Notes under the pieces: model-generated
What the model was told of the DNA's origin: nothing
Databases searched by the model: none
What the model saw: only the letters and a program-made list of their open reading frames with translations
Assembly (NCBI GenBank): GCA_049318625.1
Contig: JBMOGA010000006.1
Span: 1-64,000 of the forward strand
DNA from: JBMOGA01 sp049318625
GTDB lineage: Bacteria; Pseudomonadota; Alphaproteobacteria; Rhizobiales; Hyphomicrobiaceae
Reading direction: 5' to 3'
DNA: 64,000 nt
Position numbers and translations under genes: made by a program
Part shown: piece after piece, positions 26,343 through 35,979 of the stretch
How positions within the stretch are numbered: position 1 is the stretch's first letter
Layout: every line of letters starts with the position of its first letter

Positions 26343-27512
26343 TCAGTTTCGCCCGACCGCCTCGAACAGCGCCGCGAGCCCCAGCCCTCCGAACGTGCCT
26401 TGAACGACAGCGCCGTAGCGCGACTTGCGGTCGTGCTCGCGCACCAGGTCGGTGAACAGCCGCACCGCGAGCACGGCGCCGGTTGCACCCAGGGGATGCC
26501 CGCGCACGACGCCCCCGCCGGCTGGATTGAGGATATCGGCATCGAGCCCCATCGCCTCGGCGAGTGCGAGCGCCTGGGCCGCCGATGTCTCGCCCATCTC
26601 GATGGTCCGGATCGCGCTGCGATCGAAGCCGTTGAGACGGCCGTAGAGCTTCTTCATCGCGGCCGCCGGCGCCGCCGCCTCGTCCTCCGCGCCCACGCCC
26701 TGGGTTGCGCTGGCGATCAGAAGCAGTGCAGGCGGCTGGCCGAGGCTGGTCCACACAGCCTCCGAAACGACCACAACCAGAGCCGCGCCGTCGTGCGGCA
26801 TGCTCGTGTTGGCCGGCGTCAGCGTGCCCGATGGCGGCGCGAACGGCCGCTCCTTTTCGACGTCGTCGGGGGTCGGATCGATGGCGCTCTGGTCGCGGGC
26901 CTCCTCAGCCGTGCTCCGCAGCGGCAGGATTTCTCCGACGAAGCGCCGGTCCTCGCGGGCCTTTTCGGCGCGCGCATGTGATTTGAGCACCCAGGCATCC
27001 TGGCGCCCGCGTCCGATCCCGAGTCTTGCCGCCAGCGTCTCGGCGGCCTCGAACGGAGCGCCGTCGAACGGATCGGTGACCGCCGGCTCCAAGGAGATGA
27101 AATGCGGGGTCTGATAGAGGCTGCGCGGCTTGGCGATCCGCCAGGGCGCCGTCGAAACGCTTTCGGCGCCGCCGGCCACCGCGACCTCCGCGTCACCAGC
27201 CGCGACATGCCCGATCGCCAGCAGGATGGCATCGAGGCCGGAGCCGCACTGGCGGTCGATCGTGAGCGCCGACACGGTCTCGGGCAGCCCGGCGGCCAGC
27301 GCGATCAGTCGGGCCGGATTGCCGCCCGCGGTCGTGTTGCCGAGGATCAGCTCATCTACTTGGCTCGCGTCCACCTTGGCATCGCGCAGCACGGCGGACA
27401 CCAGCGGCGCGGCCAGCTCGTCCAGGCGCCGGTTGCGGTGCAGCCCGCCGACGCGCCCCAACGCGGTGCGTCGCGCGGCGATCACATAGGCCGGCAGGGG
27501 CTTGGATGTCAT
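26343..27512 (-). CDS. thiolase family protein with altered active site
   Basis: A 389-residue thiolase-fold protein. The acyl-accepting Cys89 (DRQCGSGLDA) and His339 (GHPLGATG) are present. The NEAF motif is replaced by MGETSAAQ (Gly307 where Asn is expected), and the second catalytic Cys of the CxGGG motif is replaced by Thr373 (QGTFGGLG). It could act as a degradative or unusual acyltransferase, or lack normal thiolase activity. It is transcribed divergently from zur; a complete PhaA-type thiolase is encoded at 32959-34143. Confidence 0.8.
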   Translation of the reverse strand: MTSKPLPAYVIAARRTALGRVGGLHRNRRLDELAAPLVSAVLRDAKVDASQVDELILGNTTAGGNPARLIALAAGLPETVSALTIDRQCGSGLDAILLAIGHVAAGDAEVAVAGGAESVSTAPWRIAKPRSLYQTPHFISLEPAVTDPFDGAPFEAAETLAARLGIGRGRQDAWVLKSHARAEKAREDRRFVGEILPLRSTAEEARDQSAIDPTPDDVEKERPFAPPSGTLTPANTSMPHDGAALVVVVSEAVWTSLGQPPALLLIASATQGVGAEDEAAAPAAAMKKLYGRLNGFDRSAIRTIEMGETSAAQALALAEAMGLDADILNPAGGGVVRGHPLGATGAVLAVRLFTDLVREHDRKSRYGAVVQGTFGGLGLAALFEAVGRN

Positions 27513-27628
27513 GAATCAAGCCGGTTCTGGGTCCGGCTCCCTTGCAGTCGTCGTTGCTGGCTGCAAGGACCATAGAAGTTGGGCGGAATCTCGTTGCTCC
27601 CCATGTGGCGTTCCAATGGGCAGGAAGT

Positions 27629-27641
27629 GTGATATTATTAC
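27629..27641. promoter_or_regulatory. candidate Zur operator
   Basis: GTGATATTATTAC is an AT-rich imperfect palindrome (5 of 6 pairs) 17 bases before the zur ATG, in otherwise GC-rich DNA. It resembles the TATA-centred dyads bound by alphaproteobacterial Zur proteins. Autoregulation is inferred. Confidence 0.4.
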
Positions 27642-27657
27642 TCCTAAGGAGTCGATC

Positions 27658-28185
27658 ATGCGCACCGAAACTCGCCCCAAGCAGGACGCCGCGTCGTTCC
27701 TGCCGGCCGACCACGACCACAAGCGCTGCACGGCGAGCCTCGTCGAAAGGGTCAGCCGCGTCTGCGAGGCGAGCAATGTCCGGTTGACGGACCTGCGCCG
27801 GCGCGTGTTGGAGGAGATTGCCAGCTCCCACAAGGCCGTCGGCGCCTACGACCTCATCGAATCGATGGCCGCCAGGGGCGTGCGCTTGGCGCCGATCTCG
27901 GTCTACCGGGCCTTGGAGGCGCTGGCCGGGGTCGGCGCCATCCACCGTATCGAGAGCCGCAACGCGTTCTTCGCCTGCCACGCCGACCACCGGGGCGACG
28001 ATCCGCGCGTGATCCTGGTCTGCGAAGACTGCCTGTCGGTCGCCGAGGTCGCCAGCCCCGCCACGTTCGGCGCCATCGCCGAGGCCACCGAGCGGTCCGG
28101 ATTTACCGTGAAGCGACGCATCGTCGAGGTGACGGGGCAGTGTGCCGCCTGCCAGGGCCGCACGAGCGCCGGAACCCGGCCATGA
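27658..28185 (+). CDS. zur: Fur-family zinc uptake regulator (Zur)
   Basis: A 175-residue Fur-family repressor: N-terminal winged helix (RLTDLRRRVLEEI, then PISVYRALEAL recognition helix) and a C-terminal metal/dimerisation domain with His-rich FACHADHRGDD and two structural-zinc pairs, CEDC and CAAC. Position upstream of znuC and znuB argues for zinc rather than iron. The ATG at 27658 has AAGGAG six bases upstream; the longer frame is rejected. Its stop overlaps znuC by ATGA. Confidence 0.9.
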   Translation: MRTETRPKQDAASFLPADHDHKRCTASLVERVSRVCEASNVRLTDLRRRVLEEIASSHKAVGAYDLIESMAARGVRLAPISVYRALEALAGVGAIHRIESRNAFFACHADHRGDDPRVILVCEDCLSVAEVASPATFGAIAEATERSGFTVKRRIVEVTGQCAACQGRTSAGTRP

Positions 28186-29051
28186 CGGACGCCAGCGGCG
28201 GTGCCGGCGCGCCCGCGCACGATCACAACCACAACCATCACCACCACCACGACCACGGCGATTGCAGCCACCATCACCACCCGCTACCGGTGCGGCCGGA
28301 TGCGTTGATCAGCGCCCGCGGCATCGGCCTGATGCGCGACGGGCGCAGCATTCTCCAGGGCGTGGATCTCGATATTCACCCGCGCGAGATCGTCACGCTG
28401 ATCGGCCCGAACGGGGCCGGCAAGACGTCTCTGGTCCGCATCATGCTCGGCGTTCTGGCTGCCGACCGCGGGACCGTCACGCGCAAGCCGGGGCTCGTGA
28501 CCGGCTACGTCCCGCAGCGCTTCGACCTCGATCGCGCGGTGCCGATCACCGTCGAACGGTTTCTGACGCTGTCGCATCGCGCCAGCCGGGACGAGATCGC
28601 GCGGGTTCTGGACGAGGTCGGCGCCCGTGACGTCGCCTCGCGCCAGCTGTTCCATCTGTCCGGCGGCGAGCTGCAGCGCGTACTGCTGGCGCGCGCTCTG
28701 ATCCGCAGTCCGGATCTGCTGGTGCTCGACGAGCCCTCGCGCGGGGTCGACTATGTCGGCGAGGCCGAACTCTACGATCTCATCGGCCGGCTGCGCACCA
28801 CGCGCGGTCTCGGACTGTTGCTCGTCTCGCATGATCTGCACGTCGTCATGGCCAAGAGCGACCGCGTGATCTGCCTCAATCAGCACGTCTGCTGTGCCGG
28901 CGTGCCCGACCGCGTGGCGCTCGATCCGGCCTATCAGCAGTTGTTCGGACTGGCCGCCGCCCAGCAGCTCGCCGTCTACCGTCACCACCACGACCACGCC
29001 CACGATCTGGCCGGCAATCCGAAGCCGCCGGCCGTACCACCGGAGGCCTGA
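28182..29051 (+). CDS. znuC: zinc ABC transporter ATP-binding protein with His-rich ends
   Basis: A 289-residue ATPase of the metal ABC family: Walker A GPNGAGKTS, signature LSGGELQR, Walker B LLVLDEPSRG, switch His in LVSHDLH. The N-terminal 33 residues hold 13 His plus one Cys, and a second cluster YRHHHDHAHD lies near the C-terminus. Such His-rich tails could bind zinc and act as cytoplasmic sensor or buffer. It is coupled to zur by ATGA and to znuB by three bases. No znuA binding-protein gene lies nearby. Confidence 0.9.
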   Translation: MTDASGGAGAPAHDHNHNHHHHHDHGDCSHHHHPLPVRPDALISARGIGLMRDGRSILQGVDLDIHPREIVTLIGPNGAGKTSLVRIMLGVLAADRGTVTRKPGLVTGYVPQRFDLDRAVPITVERFLTLSHRASRDEIARVLDEVGARDVASRQLFHLSGGELQRVLLARALIRSPDLLVLDEPSRGVDYVGEAELYDLIGRLRTTRGLGLLLVSHDLHVVMAKSDRVICLNQHVCCAGVPDRVALDPAYQQLFGLAAAQQLAVYRHHHDHAHDLAGNPKPPAVPPEA

Positions 29052-29054
29052 GCG

Positions 29055-29849
29055 ATGGCGCCGTTTCTCGTCTACGCGCTCGCCGCAGGCCTCGGTGTCG
29101 CGCTCGTCACCGCGCCTCTGGGCTGCTTCGTGGTCTGGCGGCGCCTCGCCTACATGGGCGAGGCCGTGGCCCAGGCGGGTCTGGTCGGTGTCGCACTGGC
29201 GATCCTGCTCGAGGTCGACCAGACGGCCGCCACGCTGGTCGTCGTCGCGCTCACCGGCATCGGGCTCGCGGCGCTGGCCCGGCGCACCGTGGTGCCGATC
29301 GACAGCCTGCTCGGCCTCGTCGCCCATGGGCTGCTGGCACTCGGCGTCATCGCCACCTTGATGGTGCGCGGTGGCCGGGTCGACCTCATGGGTTTTCTGT
29401 TCGGCGACATCTTCACGGTGACGGCGGGCGATCTGGCCTGGGTCGGCGGCGGCGCCGTGGTGGTGCTGGGGGCCCTCGCGTGGCTGTGGCAACCGCTGCT
29501 GCGGATCGCCATCCACGCCGAGCTGGCGGAGGCCGAAGGCGTGCCGCGGCACCGCATGGACGTGGTGTTCATGTTGATGCTGGCCCTGTCGATCGCCATG
29601 GCCATCAAGGTGGTCGGTGTCCTGCTCGCCGTCGCGTTCCTGATCATGCCGGCGGTGACGGCGCGGCCGTTCGCACGCACCCCGGAGGCCATGGCGATCC
29701 TCGCCGCGGTGATCGCCGCGGCCGGCGTGGTACTGGGTCTCGCCCTCTCTTTCAGCTATGACATTCCCGGCGGACCGGCGATCGTGCTGGTGCTGGCGAC
29801 GGCTGCGATCGCCGCGGTCCTGGCGCGTCCGCTCGGCCGGCAAGGCTGA
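29055..29849 (+). CDS. znuB: zinc ABC transporter permease
   Basis: A 264-residue ABC-3 family permease with about eight transmembrane helices. The N-terminal GCFVVWRRLAYMGEAVAQAGLVG and the late KVVGVLLAVAFLIMPAVTA match the metal permease signature. With ZnuC it imports zinc across the inner membrane. Last gene of the zur-znuC-znuB operon. Confidence 0.92.
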   Translation: MAPFLVYALAAGLGVALVTAPLGCFVVWRRLAYMGEAVAQAGLVGVALAILLEVDQTAATLVVVALTGIGLAALARRTVVPIDSLLGLVAHGLLALGVIATLMVRGGRVDLMGFLFGDIFTVTAGDLAWVGGGAVVVLGALAWLWQPLLRIAIHAELAEAEGVPRHRMDVVFMLMLALSIAMAIKVVGVLLAVAFLIMPAVTARPFARTPEAMAILAAVIAAAGVVLGLALSFSYDIPGGPAIVLVLATAAIAAVLARPLGRQG

Positions 29850-29912
29850 GCCGGACTGGCAAGTCGGCCGCTGTTCGATTACCTACGACGTGGGATCGAT
29901 GGAGCGTCTGCG

Positions 29913-31148
<1,236 letters not shown>

Positions 31149-31151
31149 CGA

Positions 31152-32054
31152 TCAGGCACGCCGGGGAAAGATCGTGTCGGCCGCCGCCAGCAGTGCGCCG
31201 ACGACCACGAGCGCCACGGCGAGCCAGATCAGCGGGCCACCCTGGCCGAGCCCGAGACCGACCAGCAGCGCCGTCGACAGCAGCGGCGTGGCGTACGACA
31301 GCACGCCGAGCAGCCGCAACTTGCCCTGCTTCATACCGGCGTCCCAGAGATAGAAGGCGATACCGACGGGGCCGAGGCCGAGCAGCCCGCTCACCGCCCA
31401 CTCCACCGGGTCACGGGGCCATTGCGTCGTCTCGAGCAGCAGATGTCCCGCCGCCGCGCCGAGCGCCGTCAACGCGCACGAGCCCATGACGGCCGCACTC
31501 GGCACCCGCGCGAACAGTCGCGAGGCGACCGAGTAACTCGACCAGATGAAGGCGGCGGCGAGCGCCGCGCCATAACCGATGGCACTGCCCGACAGATCGA
31601 GCTGCCCGCCGCGTGCGAACGGCACCAGCGCCGCGCCCGCGAACCCCAGGGCGGCGCCGGCCACATGCCACCAGCGCAGCGGGCCACCCCCCGCGCTGGC
31701 CGGCAGCAGGCCGGAGAACAGCACGATCAGCAACGGCCAGAGATACGAGATGATCGAGACCTCGACCGGCGGCGCCGCCTTGATCGCCAGGAAGTAGGCG
31801 ACGTGGTAGCCGAGCAGGCCATACACGCCGAGCGCCCAACTGCCGGCCGGCACGGCCGCGAGCAGGCGGAAGCTCTGCCCCGTGGCGATGAAATAGCCGA
31901 GGCCGACCAGCGTCGCGAGCGTGAAGCTGATGGCGGTGAGTTGGAACGGCGGCACCGGACCGGAAAGCGCGCCGAGGCTGGCGAGCGTGCTCCACAACGC
32001 GATGGCGACGATACCTTGGGCTGTCGCACCCCAGTTTCCGCTCTCGCCGCTCAT
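31152..32054 (-). CDS. EamA/DMT family transporter
   Basis: A 300-residue inner-membrane protein with ten predicted helices in two EamA halves. It resembles aromatic amino-acid exporter YddG (opening GIVAIALWSTLASLGALSG). It converges with ispG, the stops being three bases apart. Substrate remains inferential. Confidence 0.85.
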   Translation of the reverse strand: MSGESGNWGATAQGIVAIALWSTLASLGALSGPVPPFQLTAISFTLATLVGLGYFIATGQSFRLLAAVPAGSWALGVYGLLGYHVAYFLAIKAAPPVEVSIISYLWPLLIVLFSGLLPASAGGGPLRWWHVAGAALGFAGAALVPFARGGQLDLSGSAIGYGAALAAAFIWSSYSVASRLFARVPSAAVMGSCALTALGAAAGHLLLETTQWPRDPVEWAVSGLLGLGPVGIAFYLWDAGMKQGKLRLLGVLSYATPLLSTALLVGLGLGQGGPLIWLAVALVVVGALLAAADTIFPRRA

Positions 32055-32138
32055 GTCCGGTCTCGCCGTGGAAATGCAACGAGCGGCGCCGTGGGGGCAG
32101 CCGCTCGCCGATGCGCATAGACCGGACGCCGCGATGGC

Positions 32139-32864
32139 TCAAGCCATGTATTGGCCGCCGTTGGCGTCGAGGCAGGCGCCGGTGATGAAGCCCGCCTCGT
32201 CGGCCGCCAGGAAGGTCACGCAGCGCGCGATTTCCTCGGCGGTACCGAGCCGGCCGACCGGGATCAGCGGCAGGATCTTCGTCTCCAGCACGTCCTTCGG
32301 CACCGCCGCCACCATCTCGGTGTTGATGTAGCCGGGTGCGATCACGTTGCAGGTGATGCCCTTGGTCGCCCCTTCGAGGGCTACGGCCTTGGTGAAGCCG
32401 AGCAGACCGGCCTTCGCCGCCGAATAGTTCGCCTGACCCATCTGACCCTTGCGGCCATTGACCGACGAGATCGAGATGATGCGGCCGAAGTTGCGCGCAC
32501 GCATGCTGTCGATCACCAGCCGCGTCAGGTTGAACACCGAATCGAGATTGGTGCGGATCACCGCGTCCCAGTTCTCCTTCGTCATCCGGTGCAGCATGCC
32601 GTCACGCGTGATGCCGGCGTTGTTGACCAGCACGTCGACCGGGCCGAGGTCCTTGGTGATCTGCTTGATGCCGGCCTCGCACTGGGCCCAGTCGCCGACG
32701 TCGAATTTGAAGACCGGAATGCCGGTCTCGGCCTGGAACTGGCGGGCCACGGCATCATTGCCGCCGTAGTTGGCAGCGACCCGGTAGCCTTTGCGCTGCA
32801 ATGCGATCGAGATGGCGTGGCCGATGCCGCGCGTACCTCCGGTGACGACGGCTACTCTCGACAT
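32139..32864 (-). CDS. phaB: acetoacetyl-CoA reductase
   Basis: A 241-residue NADPH-dependent short-chain dehydrogenase of the PhbB/FabG type, reducing acetoacetyl-CoA to (R)-3-hydroxybutyryl-CoA for PHB synthesis. Motifs are GGTRGIGHAIS, NNAGITRDGM, catalytic Ser in ISISSVNG, and YSAAK. GGGGAGG precedes the ATG. It follows phaA on the same strand after a 94-base gap with a hairpin. The phaA context distinguishes it from FabG. Confidence 0.93.
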   Translation of the reverse strand: MSRVAVVTGGTRGIGHAISIALQRKGYRVAANYGGNDAVARQFQAETGIPVFKFDVGDWAQCEAGIKQITKDLGPVDVLVNNAGITRDGMLHRMTKENWDAVIRTNLDSVFNLTRLVIDSMRARNFGRIISISSVNGRKGQMGQANYSAAKAGLLGFTKAVALEGATKGITCNVIAPGYINTEMVAAVPKDVLETKILPLIPVGRLGTAEEIARCVTFLAADEAGFITGACLDANGGQYMA

Positions 32865-32916
32865 GAGAGGCCTCCCCTTCTTGGATTGTTGCGTGCTGAG
32901 CTTCAGTAGGCGAGTG

Positions 32917-32942
32917 GCCGCCGGGCCGTCGAGCCCGGCGGC
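32917..32942 (-). terminator. intercistronic hairpin between phaA and phaB
   Basis: GCCGCCGGGC pairs perfectly with GCCCGGCGGC (10 bp) across a 6-base loop, 17 bases after the phaA stop. It lacks a T run. It may attenuate or stabilise the phaA portion of the transcript. Confidence 0.55.
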
Positions 32943-32958
32943 GGAGTGTCAACAGGGA

Positions 32959-34143
32959 TCAGAGGCGCTCGACGCACATGGCGACGCCCATGCCACCGCC
33001 GATGCACAGCGTGGCGAGGCCCTTCTTGGCGTCGCGGCGCTTCATTTCGAACAGCAGCGTGGTCAGAACGCGGGCGCCGGAGGCGCCGACCGGATGGCCG
33101 ATGGCGATGGCGCCACCGTTGACGTTCACCTTCGCGGTGTCCCAGCCCATGCCCTTGTTGACCGCGCAGGCCTGAGCGGCGAACGCCTCGTTGGCCTCGA
33201 TCAGGTCGAGGTCGGCGACCGTCCATCCGGCTTTCTCGAGCGCCTTCTTCGACGCCGGGATCGGACCCGTGCCCATGATCGAGGGATCGACGCCGGCGTG
33301 CGCCCAAGAGACGATCTTGGCCATCGGCGTGATGCCGCGGCGCTTGGCCTCGCCGAGCGTCATCAGCACGACGGCGGCGGCGCCGTCGTTGATGCCCGAA
33401 GCGTTACCGGCGGTCACCGTGCCCTCCTTGTCGAAGGCGGGGCGCAGCTTGGTCATGTTGTCGAGCGTCGTGCCTTCGCGGATGTACTCGTCGTCGGCGA
33501 CGACCGTCTCGCCCTTGCGGGTCTTGATCGTGACGGGCACGATCTCGTCCTTGAACTTGCCGGCCTTCTTGGCGGCCTCGGCCTTGTTCTGCGAGGCGAC
33601 GGCGAAGTTGTCCTGCTCTTCGCGGGTGATCTGCCACTGGCGAGCGACGTTCTCCGCGGTCGTGCCCATGTGATAGCCGTTGAAGGCGTCCCACAGGCCG
33701 TCCTTGATCATCGTGTCGATGAACTTGACGTCGCCCATCTTGGTGCCTTCGCGCATGTGGGCGCAGTGCGGCGCCAAGGTCATGCTTTCCTGGCCGCCGG
33801 CGACGACGATCTTGGCCGAGCCCTCCAGGATCTGCTGGTAGCCGAGAGCGACGGCGCGCAGGCCCGAGCCGCACAGCTGGTTGAGGCCCCAGGCCGGCGC
33901 GTCGACCGGAATGCCGGCCGCGATCGAGGCCTGGCGGGCCGGGTTCTGGCCGGTTCCGGCGGTCAGGATCTGGCCCATGATGACTTCCGAGACGTCGCCC
34001 GGCTCGACCGCGGCGCGCTCCATGGCGGCCTTGATGGCGACCTTGCCGAGTTCGTGAGCGGGCAGCGCGCCGAGGGCGCCGTTGAAGCTTCCGACCGGCG
34101 TGCGGGCCGCGCTGGCGATGACGATGGTATTGTCTTCAGACAC
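32959..34143 (-). CDS. phaA: acetyl-CoA acetyltransferase (beta-ketothiolase)
   Basis: A 394-residue biosynthetic thiolase condensing two acetyl-CoA. All active-site motifs are intact: QLCGSGLRA (acyl Cys), EANEAFAAQ, GHPVGASG (His) and LCIGGGMG (second Cys). The GTG at 34143 is chosen because AGGAGG lies eight bases upstream and similarity begins at SEDNTIVIASAART; the 26-residue upstream extension is rejected. It is divergent from phaR across 262 bases. Confidence 0.95.
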   Translation of the reverse strand: MSEDNTIVIASAARTPVGSFNGALGALPAHELGKVAIKAAMERAAVEPGDVSEVIMGQILTAGTGQNPARQASIAAGIPVDAPAWGLNQLCGSGLRAVALGYQQILEGSAKIVVAGGQESMTLAPHCAHMREGTKMGDVKFIDTMIKDGLWDAFNGYHMGTTAENVARQWQITREEQDNFAVASQNKAEAAKKAGKFKDEIVPVTIKTRKGETVVADDEYIREGTTLDNMTKLRPAFDKEGTVTAGNASGINDGAAAVVLMTLGEAKRRGITPMAKIVSWAHAGVDPSIMGTGPIPASKKALEKAGWTVADLDLIEANEAFAAQACAVNKGMGWDTAKVNVNGGAIAIGHPVGASGARVLTTLLFEMKRRDAKKGLATLCIGGGMGVAMCVERL

Positions 34144-34405
34144 AGGTTTCCTCCTTGGTGGGCTGATCGCTTCCAGGCGTGACCGCCGATTGACACGGCG
34201 GACGGCACGAAACATTGACACAGGTCAGGCTGGGCTCGGTCATCGCGTCGACGATCCGCTGCGCTGAGCTGAGCACTACCAGCCGACACCGGGGCTGTGC
34301 AATTCGGCTGAAGGAGTGGGTGCTGGAGAAAACGGCTGGCAAGCCCGCCGCCCCCCATGGTATCTTTCGCACTGCGGTATATCCTCGAACCATCGATTGG
34401 TTTTC

Positions 34406-35041
34406 ATGCTCGACAAACCTGACAAGGACTCGGGAAACAAGGACGCGGTCGTCATAAAGAAGTATGCGAACCGCCGCCTCTACAATACCGAGACCAGCAG
34501 TTACGTGACGCTCGAAGATCTCGCCAAGATGGTGCGGCTCGATCGCGAGTTCATCGTCTGTGATGCCAAGACCGGCGATGATCTCACGCATCAGGTGCTG
34601 ACGCAGATTATCGTCGAGCAGGAGTCGCGGTCAGGCGGCCAGACGCTGCTGCCGGTCCCCTTCCTGCGCCAGCTCATCCGCTTCTATGATGACAGCATGG
34701 CCCGTCTTGTCCCCGGTTTCCTGCAGATGAGCCTGGAGACGCTGTCACGCAATCAGGAGCGCTATCGGGACCAGTTCGCCAACGCCTGGGGCCCGTCACC
34801 GTTCGATGCCTACCAGGAGCAGGCCCGCCGCAATCTCGAGTTGTTCGAGCAGGCCATGAAAATGTGGACGCCCTTCAGCGCGGGCATGACGCCGATGACG
34901 GGCGACTTGCCCGCCACTCCTAACGACGTGCCGAATCCGCCGGCCGAGATGCGGGACAACACGCTGTCGGACATCGAGCAGATGAAAGCGCAATTGGCCG
35001 CCATGCAGGCCAAGATCGAAAAGCTGTCGGGCGGCAATTAA
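34406..35041 (+). CDS. phaR: polyhydroxyalkanoate synthesis regulator PhaR
   Basis: A 211-residue DNA- and PHB-binding repressor. The N-terminal DNA-binding domain is unmistakable (IKKYANRRLYNTETSSYV, residues about 18-35), followed by the PHB-accumulation domain (LLPVPFLRQLIRFYDD) and a Gln/Lys-rich helical C-terminus. It normally represses phasin and PHB genes until granules titrate it away. Divergent placement from phaA fits direct control, although no operator was confidently identified. The ATG at 34406 is where similarity starts. Confidence 0.93.
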   Translation: MLDKPDKDSGNKDAVVIKKYANRRLYNTETSSYVTLEDLAKMVRLDREFIVCDAKTGDDLTHQVLTQIIVEQESRSGGQTLLPVPFLRQLIRFYDDSMARLVPGFLQMSLETLSRNQERYRDQFANAWGPSPFDAYQEQARRNLELFEQAMKMWTPFSAGMTPMTGDLPATPNDVPNPPAEMRDNTLSDIEQMKAQLAAMQAKIEKLSGGN

Positions 35042-35053
35042 CGACTGGAACAG

Positions 35054-35083
35054 CGACGAGACGGCGGTGGCGCCATCTCGTCG
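35054..35083. terminator. bidirectional hairpin between phaR and membrane-protein gene
   Basis: CGACGAGA / TCTCGTCG form an 8-bp outer stem and GGCG / CGCC a 4-bp inner stem, separated by one mismatch, with a 4-base loop. It lies between two convergent genes and is suitable for both. No T tract. Confidence 0.6.
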
Positions 35084-35108
35084 GTCCGGCGCGGGCGGTT
35101 CGCTTTAG

Positions 35109-35528
35109 TTACTCGCCGCCGATCTGCAGGTCGCGCTTGGCGACCCGGATGCCGATGGTATAGCCGGCGATCACGTCGATCAGGGTTGCGACGGTGATCA
35201 GGAAGAACACCGACGTCGCCGCCTTGGGTACGATCAGGAACTCGATCAGGCAGATGATGAACACGACCATGGAGAGGCCGTGGTCCATCAGCGATGCCGA
35301 CGACGTGTAGGTCGATTTCAGGATCTCGACGAACAGCACGAGCAACGTCACGAGGAGGATCAGATCCGCCCACGTGAACGGCATGTTGGCGCCCGGCGAA
35401 CTCATCACCGGCAGGGCGAACAACCGGGTCGCCAGGATATCAGCCGGCGCCGCGCTGCCGCCGAGCAGCACCACGACATTGTAGAGCACGAGCGCAACGG
35501 CGATCAGCGGGATCGATCTCAACGACAT
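35109..35528 (-). CDS. small four-helix membrane protein, unknown
   Basis: A 139-residue integral membrane protein with four hydrophobic segments (about residues 5-25, 54-72, 85-100, 105-125). I do not recognise a named family with confidence. The segment after helix 2 (FVEILKSTYTSSASLMDHGLSM) and the charged C-terminus (IRVAKRDLQIGGE) look constrained. GAGGTGG precedes the ATG at 35528. It is an isolated minus-strand gene between phaR and rpmF. Confidence 0.75.
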   Translation of the reverse strand: MSLRSIPLIAVALVLYNVVVLLGGSAAPADILATRLFALPVMSSPGANMPFTWADLILLVTLLVLFVEILKSTYTSSASLMDHGLSMVVFIICLIEFLIVPKAATSVFFLITVATLIDVIAGYTIGIRVAKRDLQIGGE

Positions 35529-35621
35529 GGCCACCTCGAGTAAGAGCCCGTGAGGGCGGAACACTAGGACGACTCTCGGGATGTCAGCCGCCGGACACTC
35601 ATCCGGCCGCCGGGCGACGGA

Positions 35622-35807
35622 TCAGACGTCCGCCTTGGCCGGCAACACCTGACGGCCGCGATACTTACCGGTCTTCAGGTCGATGTGGTGGGGACGACGG
35701 CGCTCGCCGCTCTCCTTGTCCTCGACATAGGTCGGGGCCTTGAGCGCATCGGCAGAGCGGCGGAAGCCGCGCTTCATCGGCGAAGTTTTCCGCTTAGGTA
35801 CAGCCAT
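35622..35807 (-). CDS. rpmF: 50S ribosomal protein L32
   Basis: A 61-residue basic protein beginning MAVPKRKTSPMKRGFRRS, the L32 signature. As in most alphaproteobacteria it lacks the zinc-binding Cys pairs seen in other phyla. It lies next to mtgA and ispA, a common Rhizobiales arrangement. Confidence 0.97.
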   Translation of the reverse strand: MAVPKRKTSPMKRGFRRSADALKAPTYVEDKESGERRRPHHIDLKTGKYRGRQVLPAKADV

Positions 35808-35979
35808 ATCACGTCTCCACGAGCGAACACCGGGCCATGACCGCGGAACATTTCGCGGCGCACAGGACGGCGTAATTGGGTTTGAGAAACGCCCACGGCT
35901 ACGCGACCGCGTGGCCGCCCGGGTCCCCCTGATCGGCGTGCTTATAGCCGCGAACCAAGCGAGACGCCAGTCCCCAATG

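Noticed and set aside
34144..34405. PhaR operator (TGC-rich repeats) between phaA and phaR
   Set aside because: Several GC/TGC words occur, but none forms a clear repeat standing out from the background composition.
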